The translations under genes were made by a program, and so were the position numbers. A stretch of DNA of 64,000 nucleotides, taken from Sphaerochaeta sp. (GTDB lineage: Bacteria > Spirochaetota > Spirochaetia > Sphaerochaetales > Sphaerochaetaceae). The first letter of the stretch is position 1. Each line of letters opens with the position of its first letter. The notes below the pieces were generated by a model, which was not told the origin of the DNA, did not search any database, and saw only the letters and a list, made by a program, of their open reading frames with translations. This document shows positions 37,136 to 45,233 of this stretch, piece after piece. The stretch lies in NCBI GenBank assembly GCA_022482495.1, contig JAKVPA010000004.1, positions 62,001 through 126,000 on the forward strand. Direction: 5' to 3'.

Positions 37136-38729
37136 TGGGGGTGCGGACGTTTTCTTGGACGATTCAGATTACGATACCCAGGCTTTTTCGGTAAGCCATG
37201 GGACTCCTGTTGCCCAATGAAACCTTGATTCTGGAATTGTTATACCATACAAGATATCCTTCAAGGATGTCCATGAACCGTTCCCTGCTGACTCCTTTCC
37301 AATCCCTCCCGTAAAACATCTCGTTCTTCAGCCTTCCGAAGAATCCCTCGCAAGCCGAGTTGTCCGGCGAGCATCCCTTCTTTGACATTGACCGAACAAG
37401 TCCTGCTTCGTTCATGCGCTGGATCCAGCCTGGCCACCGGTAATGGCAACCGCGGTCGGAATGGATGATCGGATGTTCTCCAGCCTTCAGGCATCCCGTC
37501 GCGCAGTCGAGCATTCCATTGACGAGTCCGGCGTCGGGGGAGACGCCCATCGCCCAACCGTTCACCATGCCATCGAAACAGTCGATGATTGGTGAAAGAT
37601 ACACCTTGCCGGCAGGAATGGAGAATTCCGTAATATCGGTCAGCCACTTCTCGTTGGGCCTGCCGGCATGGAAGTCCCTCTTGATGAGATTCTCCACTCC
37701 TGGGGATATCTCTCCCATGTACGAGTTGTATCGTTGTTTCCGTTTCACCGGCCTGGCTACATGTTCCTCGGCCATGATCCGCCTTACGACTTTCTCGGAT
37801 ACCAGGATCCCCTCGCTGGCAAGGATGGCATGTGTCCGGCGGTATCCATAACATCCATAGTTGCTCGTGGAGATGGCCCTGATCCTGATGCGGAGTTTGA
37901 CATACTTATCTCGAGTCCTGGCCTTCCTTTGGTAATAATACGTGCTCCTGCACAGGGCCAATGCGGACAGTATCTCCTGCAAGGGAAACTCGTTCCTCAG
38001 GGCATCCACCAGAATGATCTTCTTGCCGTTCGGCAACATGTCCGGTGCGATGCCCACCGCTTTTTTTAGCAAGGCCTGTGTCCCTTCCAATATCGCCACG
38101 TTGAGTTCGAGCCGGTGCTTCTTGAGCTCCAGTTCCCCAATCTCTTCTGCCAGTGCGGCGACATCCTTGGTGTCCTTTGGCGTCTGGTCCTTCATCTCGG
38201 ATTCCTCCTTTTGCGCGGGCAGCATCCTGCGCTTGAGGACGTAGAGATGCGACCTGCTCACCTCGTGCTCGTCCGCAACCGTTTGGGCCGTTCCCTCGCG
38301 TTCGCAGAGGTCCCCGACCATTTCCGCCTGCTTCCGATAGGGCAATGCTATTCCTGTCCTGCGGATTTTCCTAGCCCCGGGTGCCAGCTCGTCTATCCAG
38401 GAAACAAGGATCTCATGGGAAGGGTATCCCATCTTCCGGATTGTGCCTTTCAGGCTCTTGCCATGCCCCAGATAATAGTCCACCGCATCCATCTTCTGGA
38501 CCTGGGAATACTTCGTGAGCTTCGGCTGGAAAGGTATCCCTGTCTTTTCCTCCTCAAGACGGTCCTCATACCAACTGTACAGTGATTTCCTGTCAGGATA
38601 CCCAAGTTCCCTTGTCACTGCCGATGCGTGCAGGTCGTACCGTATGTACAGGTCAACCGCTTCCTTTCTCTGTTCTTTTGAATACACCTTCTTCCCGCCA
38701 TTCTTGTCCAACTTTTTGTCCGCATCCCC
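37136..38729 (-). mobile_element. IS3-family insertion sequence
   Basis: The ends carry matching inverted repeats: GGGGGTGCGGAC...TTGGAC from 37136 and, reading inward from the right side, GGGGATGCGGAC...TTGGAC from about 38729. One long transposase frame fills the element. It abuts IS21 on the left and the IS110 N-terminal fragment on the right. The exact terminal bases and any duplication are unresolved. Confidence 0.75.
37164..38711 (-). CDS. IS3-family transposase, single continuous frame
   Basis: The 515-residue protein has two N-terminal HTH segments (KEQRKEAVDLYIRYD and VQKMDAVDYYLGHGKS), a coiled-coil Glu/Leu stretch near 200, and a rve core. The core shows WLTDITEF (Asp), IHSDRGCHY (Asp) and SPDNSACEGFFGRLKNE (Glu), so DDE is complete. 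Most IS3 transposases are split in two frames joined by -1 frameshifting; here OrfA and OrfB are one frame. The start is TTG 38711 near the element end. Confidence 0.92.
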   Translation of the reverse strand: MDKNGGKKVYSKEQRKEAVDLYIRYDLHASAVTRELGYPDRKSLYSWYEDRLEEEKTGIPFQPKLTKYSQVQKMDAVDYYLGHGKSLKGTIRKMGYPSHEILVSWIDELAPGARKIRRTGIALPYRKQAEMVGDLCEREGTAQTVADEHEVSRSHLYVLKRRMLPAQKEESEMKDQTPKDTKDVAALAEEIGELELKKHRLELNVAILEGTQALLKKAVGIAPDMLPNGKKIILVDALRNEFPLQEILSALALCRSTYYYQRKARTRDKYVKLRIRIRAISTSNYGCYGYRRTHAILASEGILVSEKVVRRIMAEEHVARPVKRKQRYNSYMGEISPGVENLIKRDFHAGRPNEKWLTDITEFSIPAGKVYLSPIIDCFDGMVNGWAMGVSPDAGLVNGMLDCATGCLKAGEHPIIHSDRGCHYRWPGWIQRMNEAGLVRSMSKKGCSPDNSACEGFFGRLKNEMFYGRDWKGVSRERFMDILEGYLVWYNNSRIKVSLGNRSPMAYRKSLGIVI

Positions 38730-38739
38730 TTTTATCCTT

Positions 38740-39489
38740 TTTTACTTGACCAAACACAAGTGCCTCGTCACGAGTAGAGCATTCCACCACTTTCTTGGCG
38801 CTGTCCTTAACCAGGACACCATGGGAGGCGACTCCTATGGACGTGTCTGCAAGCTCCCTGATCCTGGAGATGGTTGCCGCATGGCTGCGTCTGCCTCTGA
38901 CAACACAGAGAGCGGACTCAAGTTCTTCATCGCTGGCTTCAAGGACTTCCTTGGCACATCCGAAGCGGCAGAGAAAGCCCAGCATGGATTTGGTAAATAC
39001 ATCCAGCCCAAGGAGTTCGGGAAATGCGACGGAGAGGTCCCCCTTGAGGATGGTCTTTGCTTTGGCAAGCTCCTCGGCATTCTGCTCTCTTCTTCTGGCA
39101 AAGACTTTGCTTTGCGTGTCCATGTTCGTCCCTCCCCAAGGAAGCCTCACGGAAGGATCCGCTGCATACATGGCGATGGCCATGGCGTCAAGCTTGTCAG
39201 TCTTGGTCTTGCGGATCGTTATTCCCTTCTGATGCTGCTTGATAAGCATCGGGTTTATGATAAGAGCCTTCCTGCCGTGATTCAAGAGCCAGTTGTACAA
39301 CGGAAGGTGCTACTTGCCCGTGGACTCCATGACAAAAACGTCGGATTCGGCAACGCAGTGAGAAGCAATGAAAGCCTCGAATCCTTTGCTGTCCATAGTG
39401 AACTCATTGTTGGTGGAAACGAACCCTCTGCTGCCAAGAACCGCATAGTTGGCAGACCTGCTCGCTACATCAATTCCTACGATACTCAT
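38740..39489 (-). pseudogene. IS110-family transposase, N-terminal fragment with a stop codon
   Basis: The frame from ATG 39489 starts SIVGIDVASRSANYAVLG (DEDD-type RuvC-like fold), has MESTGK, then a TAG at 39310-39312, and continues LPLYNWLLNHGRKALI and KTKTDKLDAMAIAMYA. It runs to ...CSTRDEALVFGQV and is cut by the IS3 element. With the C-terminal fragment at 34208-34670 it makes one IS110 transposase. The TAG may be a real inactivation, since a tyrosine is expected before HLPLYNW. Confidence 0.85.
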
Positions 39490-39730
39490 GAAACAACCTC
39501 CAGGTTAAGAAATGGATCCCCTTTTCCAATCTCCCGCGTGAATGAAGCTCCGTGGCTTAATCAACCGATAGGGAAAACCGGGACCGAGGACAGACTCCTT
39601 TCGAAGTTCAAAGACTTAGATAATATGAGGTCCTCTGTCCCAGAAATATATCACTTTAGTTCTCCTTATGGAGAGCATATCACCCAATACAACACCTATT
39701 ATATGGTGAATTATTCTTAGGAGGTTGTCT

Positions 39731-40135
39731 ATGGACATTAAGGAATATTTGAGTCAGGCCTTTTATCTGAACAAGCAGATCAAGGCAAAGGAAAAGAGAT
39801 TGGAATGGCTCAGGGACATTGCTCCCGGTCCTTCCATGAGATTCAGTGAGGAAGCCAAGGTACCGGGCAACCCTAGGGCTTCTGCTGTCGAGAATGCAGC
39901 CATCAAGGTTGTTGCTCTCGAGGAGGAGATTGCGACCGATATCCTTAGACTTGTTGATGTGGTCAAGGATATCGAGAAGACCATTAGCAGAGTCGATTCC
40001 ATAGAGTGCAGGACAATCCTTGAGTGCAGGTACCTCGGCTATATGTCATGGGAGGAGATTATCGCAAGGATGGGGTATGCTAGAAGCTATGTCTTCAAAT
40101 TGCATGGAAAAGCATTACGCATGATTCATATTTGA
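39731..40135 (+). CDS. phage-type DUF1492-like small protein
   Basis: The 134-residue protein has an N-terminal coiled coil (KQIKAKEKRLEWLRDIA) and a C-terminal sigma-region-4-like helix-turn-helix (YMSWEEIIARMGYARSYVFKLHGKAL), a layout known from phage DUF1492/ArpU-like late regulators. AGGAGG lies 6 bp before ATG 39731. No other phage gene is next to it, so it is a lone remnant or a captured regulator. A GCGGGC/GCCCGC hairpin follows. Confidence 0.6.
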   Translation: MDIKEYLSQAFYLNKQIKAKEKRLEWLRDIAPGPSMRFSEEAKVPGNPRASAVENAAIKVVALEEEIATDILRLVDVVKDIEKTISRVDSIECRTILECRYLGYMSWEEIIARMGYARSYVFKLHGKALRMIHI

Positions 40136-40138
40136 AAA

Positions 40139-40155
40139 GCGGGCATCCTGCCCGC
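40139..40155. terminator. short hairpin between convergent genes
   Basis: GCGGGC and GCCCGC enclose ATCCT, followed by CTTCCTTT on the plus strand. Confidence 0.45.
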
Positions 40156-40166
40156 CTTCCTTTATG

Positions 40167-40997
40167 CTAGTAAATACTCCATTCTCCAGTTTTTCTATAA
40201 GAACTGAAATAATAAGAATAAATATTATAGCCAACTCTCTGGTTTACGCCATCACAAGCAAGAAAGAACCTAACTTTGATACTTGACCCATTTTCCGATT
40301 CAAATTCCTTAAGTTGGAAAACTTTCGAAAGACTTTGAGCATAAGAATTGATTTCAGATTTTCTGTATGAATCATCACCTATCAGGAATCGTTGAGGAAC
40401 CAATACTTCTAGCATCACATCTATTTGTTTAGTTGGTTCGTAGTTGTAAGTCTCTTTAAGAAGAACAAGTTCGGTTCCACTCATTGCTGTTTGAAGAGCT
40501 TTTTTCATAGAACTTATTTTCTCTTCAATTTTTGCTTCTTTTGCCGCTTCAGCTTCAATGGCATCTAAATCCTTTAACTCCTTTGGTTTTGGAGGTTCTG
40601 GTTCTTGTTCTTGATGCTCAAGCAGGTACTCTGCAAGGGAAAGTGCATCCTTATCTAGTTTCTGCTGCTGTTCCAGTGCCAGGATTTTCTCAGCATCCGA
40701 TACTTCTTTGTTATATGGGCGTTTAAGGGTAATCTGCTGGTCACCACCTATGGTACCCGTAATATCAATAACCTCCCAACCATGCTGTCCAAGGACATCC
40801 AGACTTTTCTCTATGCTTTTTGCTTCCTGAACATCTGAACGAATTCCTTCATCGAGGTAGGCGAGAGCACGAACATTGTAGTCTGAAAAATAAGACTTAC
40901 CAAAAGAAACCACCATGTATTCCCATTTCTCCGAACTAGCAAAAACAGTTGCTAAGGAACAAGCAATCAAAAGAACGAAAATTAATTTTTTTTTCAT
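40167..40997 (-). CDS. exported hypothetical protein, AT-rich
   Basis: The 276-residue protein has a clear signal peptide (KKKLIFVLLIACSLATVFAS). A domain starting WEYMVVSFG and ending QQITLKRPYN resembles DUF4177. A coiled-coil Glu/Lys stretch (about 105-165) is followed by a C-terminal domain with VRFFLACDGVNQRVGYNIYSYYF. The base composition is clearly more AT-rich than neighbouring core genes, suggesting acquisition with the mobile region. The function is unknown. Confidence 0.6.
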   Translation of the reverse strand: MKKKLIFVLLIACSLATVFASSEKWEYMVVSFGKSYFSDYNVRALAYLDEGIRSDVQEAKSIEKSLDVLGQHGWEVIDITGTIGGDQQITLKRPYNKEVSDAEKILALEQQQKLDKDALSLAEYLLEHQEQEPEPPKPKELKDLDAIEAEAAKEAKIEEKISSMKKALQTAMSGTELVLLKETYNYEPTKQIDVMLEVLVPQRFLIGDDSYRKSEINSYAQSLSKVFQLKEFESENGSSIKVRFFLACDGVNQRVGYNIYSYYFSSYRKTGEWSIY

Positions 40998-41323
40998 TTT
41001 TCTCTCCTAGTTCTTAGCTTAGCGCTTTTTAACGTTGTTTTCAAAAGAATTGGAAAGAAAAAGGAGACAAAAGGAGACTTGAAGATACTTCTTGACATTA
41101 GATACACTATAATTACAAGGAACCCGGCGAAAGAGAGTCGGGTCTTTCTATTGGAGTTCAAATGAGTAGAGGAATGCCAGTGGCAGTAACATTCAGGGAT
41201 AGTGTAGGCTCCAGGATTAAAGGAATAGGAAACGGGTAAAAATCCCAGGAATGAATTGCCACATTGAAGGAAGGATCATAGAATTAAACGACTTCAATGA
41301 GGAGAAAAAATTGAAGGGGGGTC
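40998..41323. other. gap holding a gene fragment and the left flank of the three-gene transposon
   Basis: A hairpin with AACCCG/CGGGTT-like arms and TCTTTCT (41121-41150) could be a terminator. A frame at 41251 (MNCHIEGRIIELNDFNEEKK) with an upstream AGGA looks like the beginning of a real protein that stops where the transposon starts (about 41311). TTGAAGGGGGG (41311) and CCCCCCCTCAA (41343) can pair as a long hairpin at the boundary. Confidence 0.4.
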
Positions 41324-41362
41324 TGTACTTTGGACGGTGCGGCCCCCCCTCAACGCAACCTA

Positions 41363-41920
41363 ATGCCCGTACAGTGTGGACTGTCCATCGAAGAATTTCA
41401 AGAGGAAAAGATGTCCGGAGCATACCGGACGGAACTGCTTGCGCGCTGCCGTCCGGCCCGCTGTCCTTCCTGCGGCGAATACGGCCGGATGCACGGCCAT
41501 GGGTTCGTCCGCCGCTATGCCATCATCCCTGACGGGACGACCCTCACACTTCTCGTGCCGGTATACAGATGCGCCCAGTGCGGGCGGCACATCCGGGTGC
41601 TTCCCCATGAAATGCACAACGGCTGCTGCCATGTGGCCCGGACCATCGTCAGCCTGCTTTCCCACAGGATCCGCACCGGCCACCACAAACGTTGCATGGT
41701 GCCGCGTTTCCTCCAGCACGCATGGTGGACCCGTTTCCTCATGAGGGTCCAGGATGCGGCGCTGGTGATGGACAATCTCCAGGGCGCTCTGGATTCCCTT
41801 CCGCCCTTTTCCCTCCTGTACCGGAAAACCTACCGGAGCGTGTACCAGGATGAGCCGCCGCCGTCCCGGCGTGCATCCCCACGGATTCTGCCTCTGGTGG
41901 TCTGCCTCGGCCATGGGTGA
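41363..41920 (+). CDS. DUF6431-like zinc-finger protein of the transposon
   Basis: The 185-residue protein has a CPSC pair near residue 36, a YRC-AQC pair near 70 with a GRH after it, and a following helical region (HEMHNGCCHVARTIVSLLSHRIRTG). Two CxxC pairs suggest a zinc ribbon. I know this type of protein mainly as a companion of rve transposases. The role is unproven; DNA-end or target binding is a guess. An ATG at 41411 behind AAGAGGAAAAG is an alternative start. Confidence 0.6.
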   Translation: MPVQCGLSIEEFQEEKMSGAYRTELLARCRPARCPSCGEYGRMHGHGFVRRYAIIPDGTTLTLLVPVYRCAQCGRHIRVLPHEMHNGCCHVARTIVSLLSHRIRTGHHKRCMVPRFLQHAWWTRFLMRVQDAALVMDNLQGALDSLPPFSLLYRKTYRSVYQDEPPPSRRASPRILPLVVCLGHG

Positions 41921-41957
41921 CACTTTCCCCGCACGCATGTGCGAAGGAGAAGACACC

Positions 41958-43190
41958 ATGGCGTTGACCAAGGAGGAAGAGAAGGCGCTCTTCCGCTTCA
42001 ACATCATCTTCCCGCTGCAGAACCTCAGCGGGAAGGACGGCTCCCTGTCGGCGAAGATACGGGAGATATGCTCGAGGGAATATCGCATCCCCCATTCCAA
42101 GAAGACGACCATCTCCCCGGGTACGGTGTGGAAATGGCTCCGCGCCTACCAGAAGACGGGCACCATCGACAGCCTCGCCCCGGCCCACCGGAGCGACCGT
42201 GGCAGGAGAAGATCAATCTCCGGGGAGACGGAGGATGCGCTGCTGCAGCGGTGGAAGGCGAATCCGGAGAAACCGCTGACCACCATCGTGAAGGAGATGG
42301 AGCGTGACGGCGTCTTCGGACCGGAAGACCGTGCGGGCATGGCCACCATCTATACGATCATCAACAGGGAGAAGAACGGCTGGGACCCGAAACAGCAGGA
42401 CCGGAGGGCGTACCGCGCCCCGTCCATCAATGACATGTGGCAGTCCGACGCGCTCCACGGCCCCATGGCCGTGATGCCCGACGGCAGCCGCCGCACCGCC
42501 ATCCTGTTCGTCTGCATCGACAACAAAAGCCGCCTGGTGTGCCATGCCGCATGGTATGGTGACGAGAGCGCGGACAGCTACCTTGACTGCCTGTGGCAGG
42601 CTTTCCGCCTGCGAGGACTTCCCAAGACGGTGTTCGTCGACAACGGGGCGTCCTTCCGTGACGACCGTCTCCGGCTGGGGTGCGCCCAGCTGGGGGTCCA
42701 CCTCATCTTCGCACGGCCCTATTCCCCAGCCTCGAAGGGTGTGGTGGAGCGCTGGAACCGCACGGTAAGGCAACAGTTCCTCTCCATGCTCCCCCGCGAG
42801 CCGCTGACGGTCACCGAGCTGAACATCCGCTTCGCACGATGGATCGACGAGTACAACCACCGGCCCCACATGACGCTGGACGGAATCTCGCCCCTGCAGT
42901 GTTATCTGGGGGAGCTCAAGGCCATCCGGCCGGCGCCCGACAACCTGCCCCTGTATTTCCGCAGGCAGGACACCCGTCTGGTCAACGCCGACAGGACCAT
43001 CCGTTTCCAGGGAAATCTGCTCGAGGTCCCCATCGGCTACGCCGGCAGGAAGATCGAGATACGCTGGTTCGGCGACGACCCCCTGCACACCTGCGAGGGG
43101 TTCTTCAACGGGGCTTCCATCGGACTTCTCCGGCCGGTTGACCGGACGGCGAACTATTTCGCCCGCCGTTCCCAAGGGGGTGTGCGATGA
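41958..43190 (+). CDS. DDE integrase-type (rve) transposase
   Basis: The 410-residue protein starts MALTKEEE behind GAAGGAG. The N-terminal HTH is of the IS481/Mu style (TISPGTVWKWLRAYQKTGTIDSL). The catalytic core shows MWQSDALHGPMAV (Asp), VFVDNGASF (Asp) and ASKGVVERWNRTVRQ (Glu). A C-terminal Mu-type beta domain follows (IRFQGNLLEVPIGYAGRKIEIRW). DDE is complete, so it may be active. Confidence 0.9.
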   Translation: MALTKEEEKALFRFNIIFPLQNLSGKDGSLSAKIREICSREYRIPHSKKTTISPGTVWKWLRAYQKTGTIDSLAPAHRSDRGRRRSISGETEDALLQRWKANPEKPLTTIVKEMERDGVFGPEDRAGMATIYTIINREKNGWDPKQQDRRAYRAPSINDMWQSDALHGPMAVMPDGSRRTAILFVCIDNKSRLVCHAAWYGDESADSYLDCLWQAFRLRGLPKTVFVDNGASFRDDRLRLGCAQLGVHLIFARPYSPASKGVVERWNRTVRQQFLSMLPREPLTVTELNIRFARWIDEYNHRPHMTLDGISPLQCYLGELKAIRPAPDNLPLYFRRQDTRLVNADRTIRFQGNLLEVPIGYAGRKIEIRWFGDDPLHTCEGFFNGASIGLLRPVDRTANYFARRSQGGVR

Positions 43191-44077
43191 GCCCGTCCAC
43201 CCAGCGGAACGCCAACGTCCCCATGACCCAGTTCTTTGAACTCCGCCGCCAGCCGTTCCCCCAGACGCTCCATCCCAAGGAGATGTACGCGCTGCCCCAG
43301 ATGGAGGCCGTCAGCGGCATGACCGAGTTCGCCTTCCAGAACAGCATGTTCTACGCCATCATCGGCGCGGTCGGATGCGGCAAGTCAAGCGCCTTGCGCT
43401 TCGCCTGTGACCGGCTCGCCCAGCACCAGGCGATGGTGCTGGAGGTAGTCGGTGGCATCTGGTCCTTCACCGAGTTCCTCCGCCAGATCCTCGCCGCCCT
43501 GGGCATCGAGTTCAAGCCCTACCAGCCGTCGGTCATGGTCAGACTCATCCAGGAACGGCTCATCGCCATCCAGAATGACGGCAAGAAGTGCATTCTCATC
43601 GTCGACGAGGCGCATCTGCTGCGCGGCGATGTGTACGCCCAGCTTCACATTCTCTCCCAGCATCCGGAGGCGAAGCGTCCGCTTTTCTCCCTGATGCTCT
43701 GCGGGCAGGAGGAGCTCGCCGAGAAACTCTCCTATCCCCAGGCAAGGCCCCTGATGAGCAGGATCGCCGAAGGCTTCTACATGCAGCCGCTTGGCAGGGA
43801 TGACTTCGACGGGTACATCGGCCACCACATGCGCCTCGCCGGCGCGAAAGGGCAGGTATTCGACGCCATGGCCCTCGACGCACTCTGGCAGTGCTCCAAC
43901 GGGAACCTCCGTTCCATCGGAAACCACGCCCTTTCCGCGCTCCAGTATGCCGCCAACACGGACTGCCGCATGGTGACCGCGGAATGCGTACGCAAATCCC
44001 AGCGGGCGCTCTGGGGCCAGCCGGTACAGCCCGTGACGGACCCGTCAGCCATGGTGCAGGCCAGACCCGGATGGTAG
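43187..44077 (+). CDS. ExeA/TniB/MuB-like AAA ATPase of the transposon
   Basis: The 296-residue protein begins with the ExeA-style FFELRRQPFPQTLHPKEMY. Walker A GAVGCGKSSALRFA is near residue 62, Walker B KKCILIVDEAHLL near 135 and the arginine-finger region RPLMSRIAEGF near 187. These ATPases select targets and activate a DDE transposase. Its ATG overlaps the transposase stop. Confidence 0.88.
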   Translation: MSPSTQRNANVPMTQFFELRRQPFPQTLHPKEMYALPQMEAVSGMTEFAFQNSMFYAIIGAVGCGKSSALRFACDRLAQHQAMVLEVVGGIWSFTEFLRQILAALGIEFKPYQPSVMVRLIQERLIAIQNDGKKCILIVDEAHLLRGDVYAQLHILSQHPEAKRPLFSLMLCGQEELAEKLSYPQARPLMSRIAEGFYMQPLGRDDFDGYIGHHMRLAGAKGQVFDAMALDALWQCSNGNLRSIGNHALSALQYAANTDCRMVTAECVRKSQRALWGQPVQPVTDPSAMVQARPGW

Positions 44078-44145
44078 AGCGGACCGTTTGATCATCATCC
44101 CAGCCCCGGTGCCGGTTGGCCGCCGGGGCTTCACTTTCCCCTCGC

Positions 44146-44222
44146 TTGTCCGTTTATTCCTGGAAGATAGCGCCCCTGTTTATTCTTACGAAAACCCGTG
44201 CCTGTTTATTTCTCAATTCGCA
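44146..44222. repeat. three 26-bp-spaced repeats at the right end of the transposon
   Basis: GTTTATT occurs at 44152, 44178 and 44204, each within a longer similar unit (TGTCCGTTTATTC, CCCTGTTTATTCT, GCCTGTTTATTTC). This is like the repeated transposase sites at Tn7/Tn5053-type ends. Confidence 0.65.
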
Positions 44223-44229
44223 TGTCCGA

Positions 44230-44496
44230 ATAATGTTCGACTCTACACTGGCCATCAGATTCGCCAACTCGGCGGTCATGGAAATCCGCAAGTTTGCACA
44301 GTGCCTGACAAGGAATGCGGTGGAGATTCTTAACTACTTCCAGACCCTGAGGACCAATGCAATCCTGGAGGGGTTCAACTCGAAGATAAGCATCATCAAG
44401 AGCCGTGCGAGAGGCTTCAGGAACATGAGGAACTTCATGAACATGATCTACTTCGTCTGTGGAGAATTGTCTCTCCCCCTGCAGCCAATCATGTAG
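44230..44496 (+). pseudogene. ISL3-family transposase, C-terminal fragment
   Basis: The frame reads SAVMEIRKFAQCLTRNAVEILNYF and then RTNAILEGFNSKISIIKSRARGFRNMRNF, the end of the ISL3 DDE domain including the catalytic Glu. The N-terminal part is missing on the left, where the three-gene transposon ends. Confidence 0.8.
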
Positions 44497-45113
44497 AGCT
44501 ACCCACTATAAACAGCGAAAGGCCACGAGTGAATAGAAATCTTCCGGGAAAATGAGTAGATATGTGGAATGGGACGAAATAGAGTATTCTGATGAATTTG
44601 GAGACAAATCGAGAGACTCTACCGTGGCTATCATGGGCTTGTCATACTGATTAACAAGGACAATTTCTGGCATGAAAGTGGTGAAAAAAAGGCCGGCTGA
44701 CAGCCTGATAATGTTGTGAGGGAAATTAATCTTGCAAGTATTATTTTCTTCATACATCATACCTTGATTTTATAGTTTGCCGGTGAGTATTTGTTGACCA
44801 GAGGTAAAAACAATGGAAGAGACAACTCATTTTGAAACCCTCAGTAATGGAGTATTTGCAACATTGTCGTTCTTTGAGAGATGGCGTATGTTTTTTTCTG
44901 TGAACAGGACAATACCATGTTTGGATAAGTCGGATGGGAAGATGCGGAGGCAAGAAAGCTCCATGATGCTCGTATGATTCTTGGATTGTTTGAGACGAAG
45001 TATGCCCCATCGGTGTGTGACCTCCTGTTGCTGGGAGGGGAAATCAACAAAAGGTATTGGTGTGGGAGATGTACGGTCTCCCGTTTTTCATCTGCAACGG
45101 AAAGGACTTGTAA
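44497..45113. other. non-coding or degenerate stretch
   Basis: There are no convincing genes. A short plus-strand frame at 44552 (MSRYVEWDEIEYSDEFGDKS, 32 codons) and a longer minus-strand frame at 44506-44760 show no recognisable domain. The stretch is AT-rich and probably made of leftovers of inserted elements. Confidence 0.4.
45064..45088 (+). terminator. terminator-like hairpin upstream of the DUF4143 gene
   Basis: GGGAGA and TCTCCC enclose TGTACGG and are followed by GTTTTT. Confidence 0.55.
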
Positions 45114-45224
45114 TCGGAAGTTCTGTGTAATGTGCATGAAGTTCCGAATGGAGGTTGCCTTTGGCGGAATCGTGTGATAGTATGTATTCGGAAGTTTTGT
45201 GTAAATGTGCATAATTTCCGAATG
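45114..45224. repeat. two copies of a long dyad repeat before the DUF4143 gene
   Basis: Copy 1 (45114-45150) and copy 2 (45188-45224) both read TCGGAAGTT, then TGTGTAA-ATGTGCAT, then TTCCGAATG, so each has TCGGAA and TTCCGA arms around a shared core. The copies are 74 bp apart, and the second ends 10 bp before the likely start codon. They are candidate operator sites or a mobile intergenic repeat. Confidence 0.7.
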
Positions 45225-45233
45225 AGGTCTTGG

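Larger units (their letters stand above)
41324..44240 (+). mobile_element. three-gene DDE transposon (zinc-finger protein, rve transposase, AAA ATPase)
   Basis: Three closely spaced plus-strand genes encode a DUF6431-like zinc protein, a DDE integrase-type transposase and an ExeA/TniB-like ATPase. The last two overlap by ATGA. The right side has three 26-bp-spaced repeats, and both ends contain a similar inward motif: TTTGGACGGTGCG near 41330 and TTCGGACATGCG near 44222 on the other strand. The boundaries are estimates. The layout resembles TniA-TniB/Mu-like transposons with an added zinc-finger component. Confidence 0.65.

Noticed and set aside
40998-41230. Promoter TTGACA/TATAAT near 41092-41114
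   Set aside because: The two boxes are only 10 bp apart, too close for a sigma70 promoter.
41154-41250. A 25-codon gene starting MSRGMPVAV
   Set aside because: It has no ribosome binding site of note and no resemblance to a known protein; probably leftover sequence.
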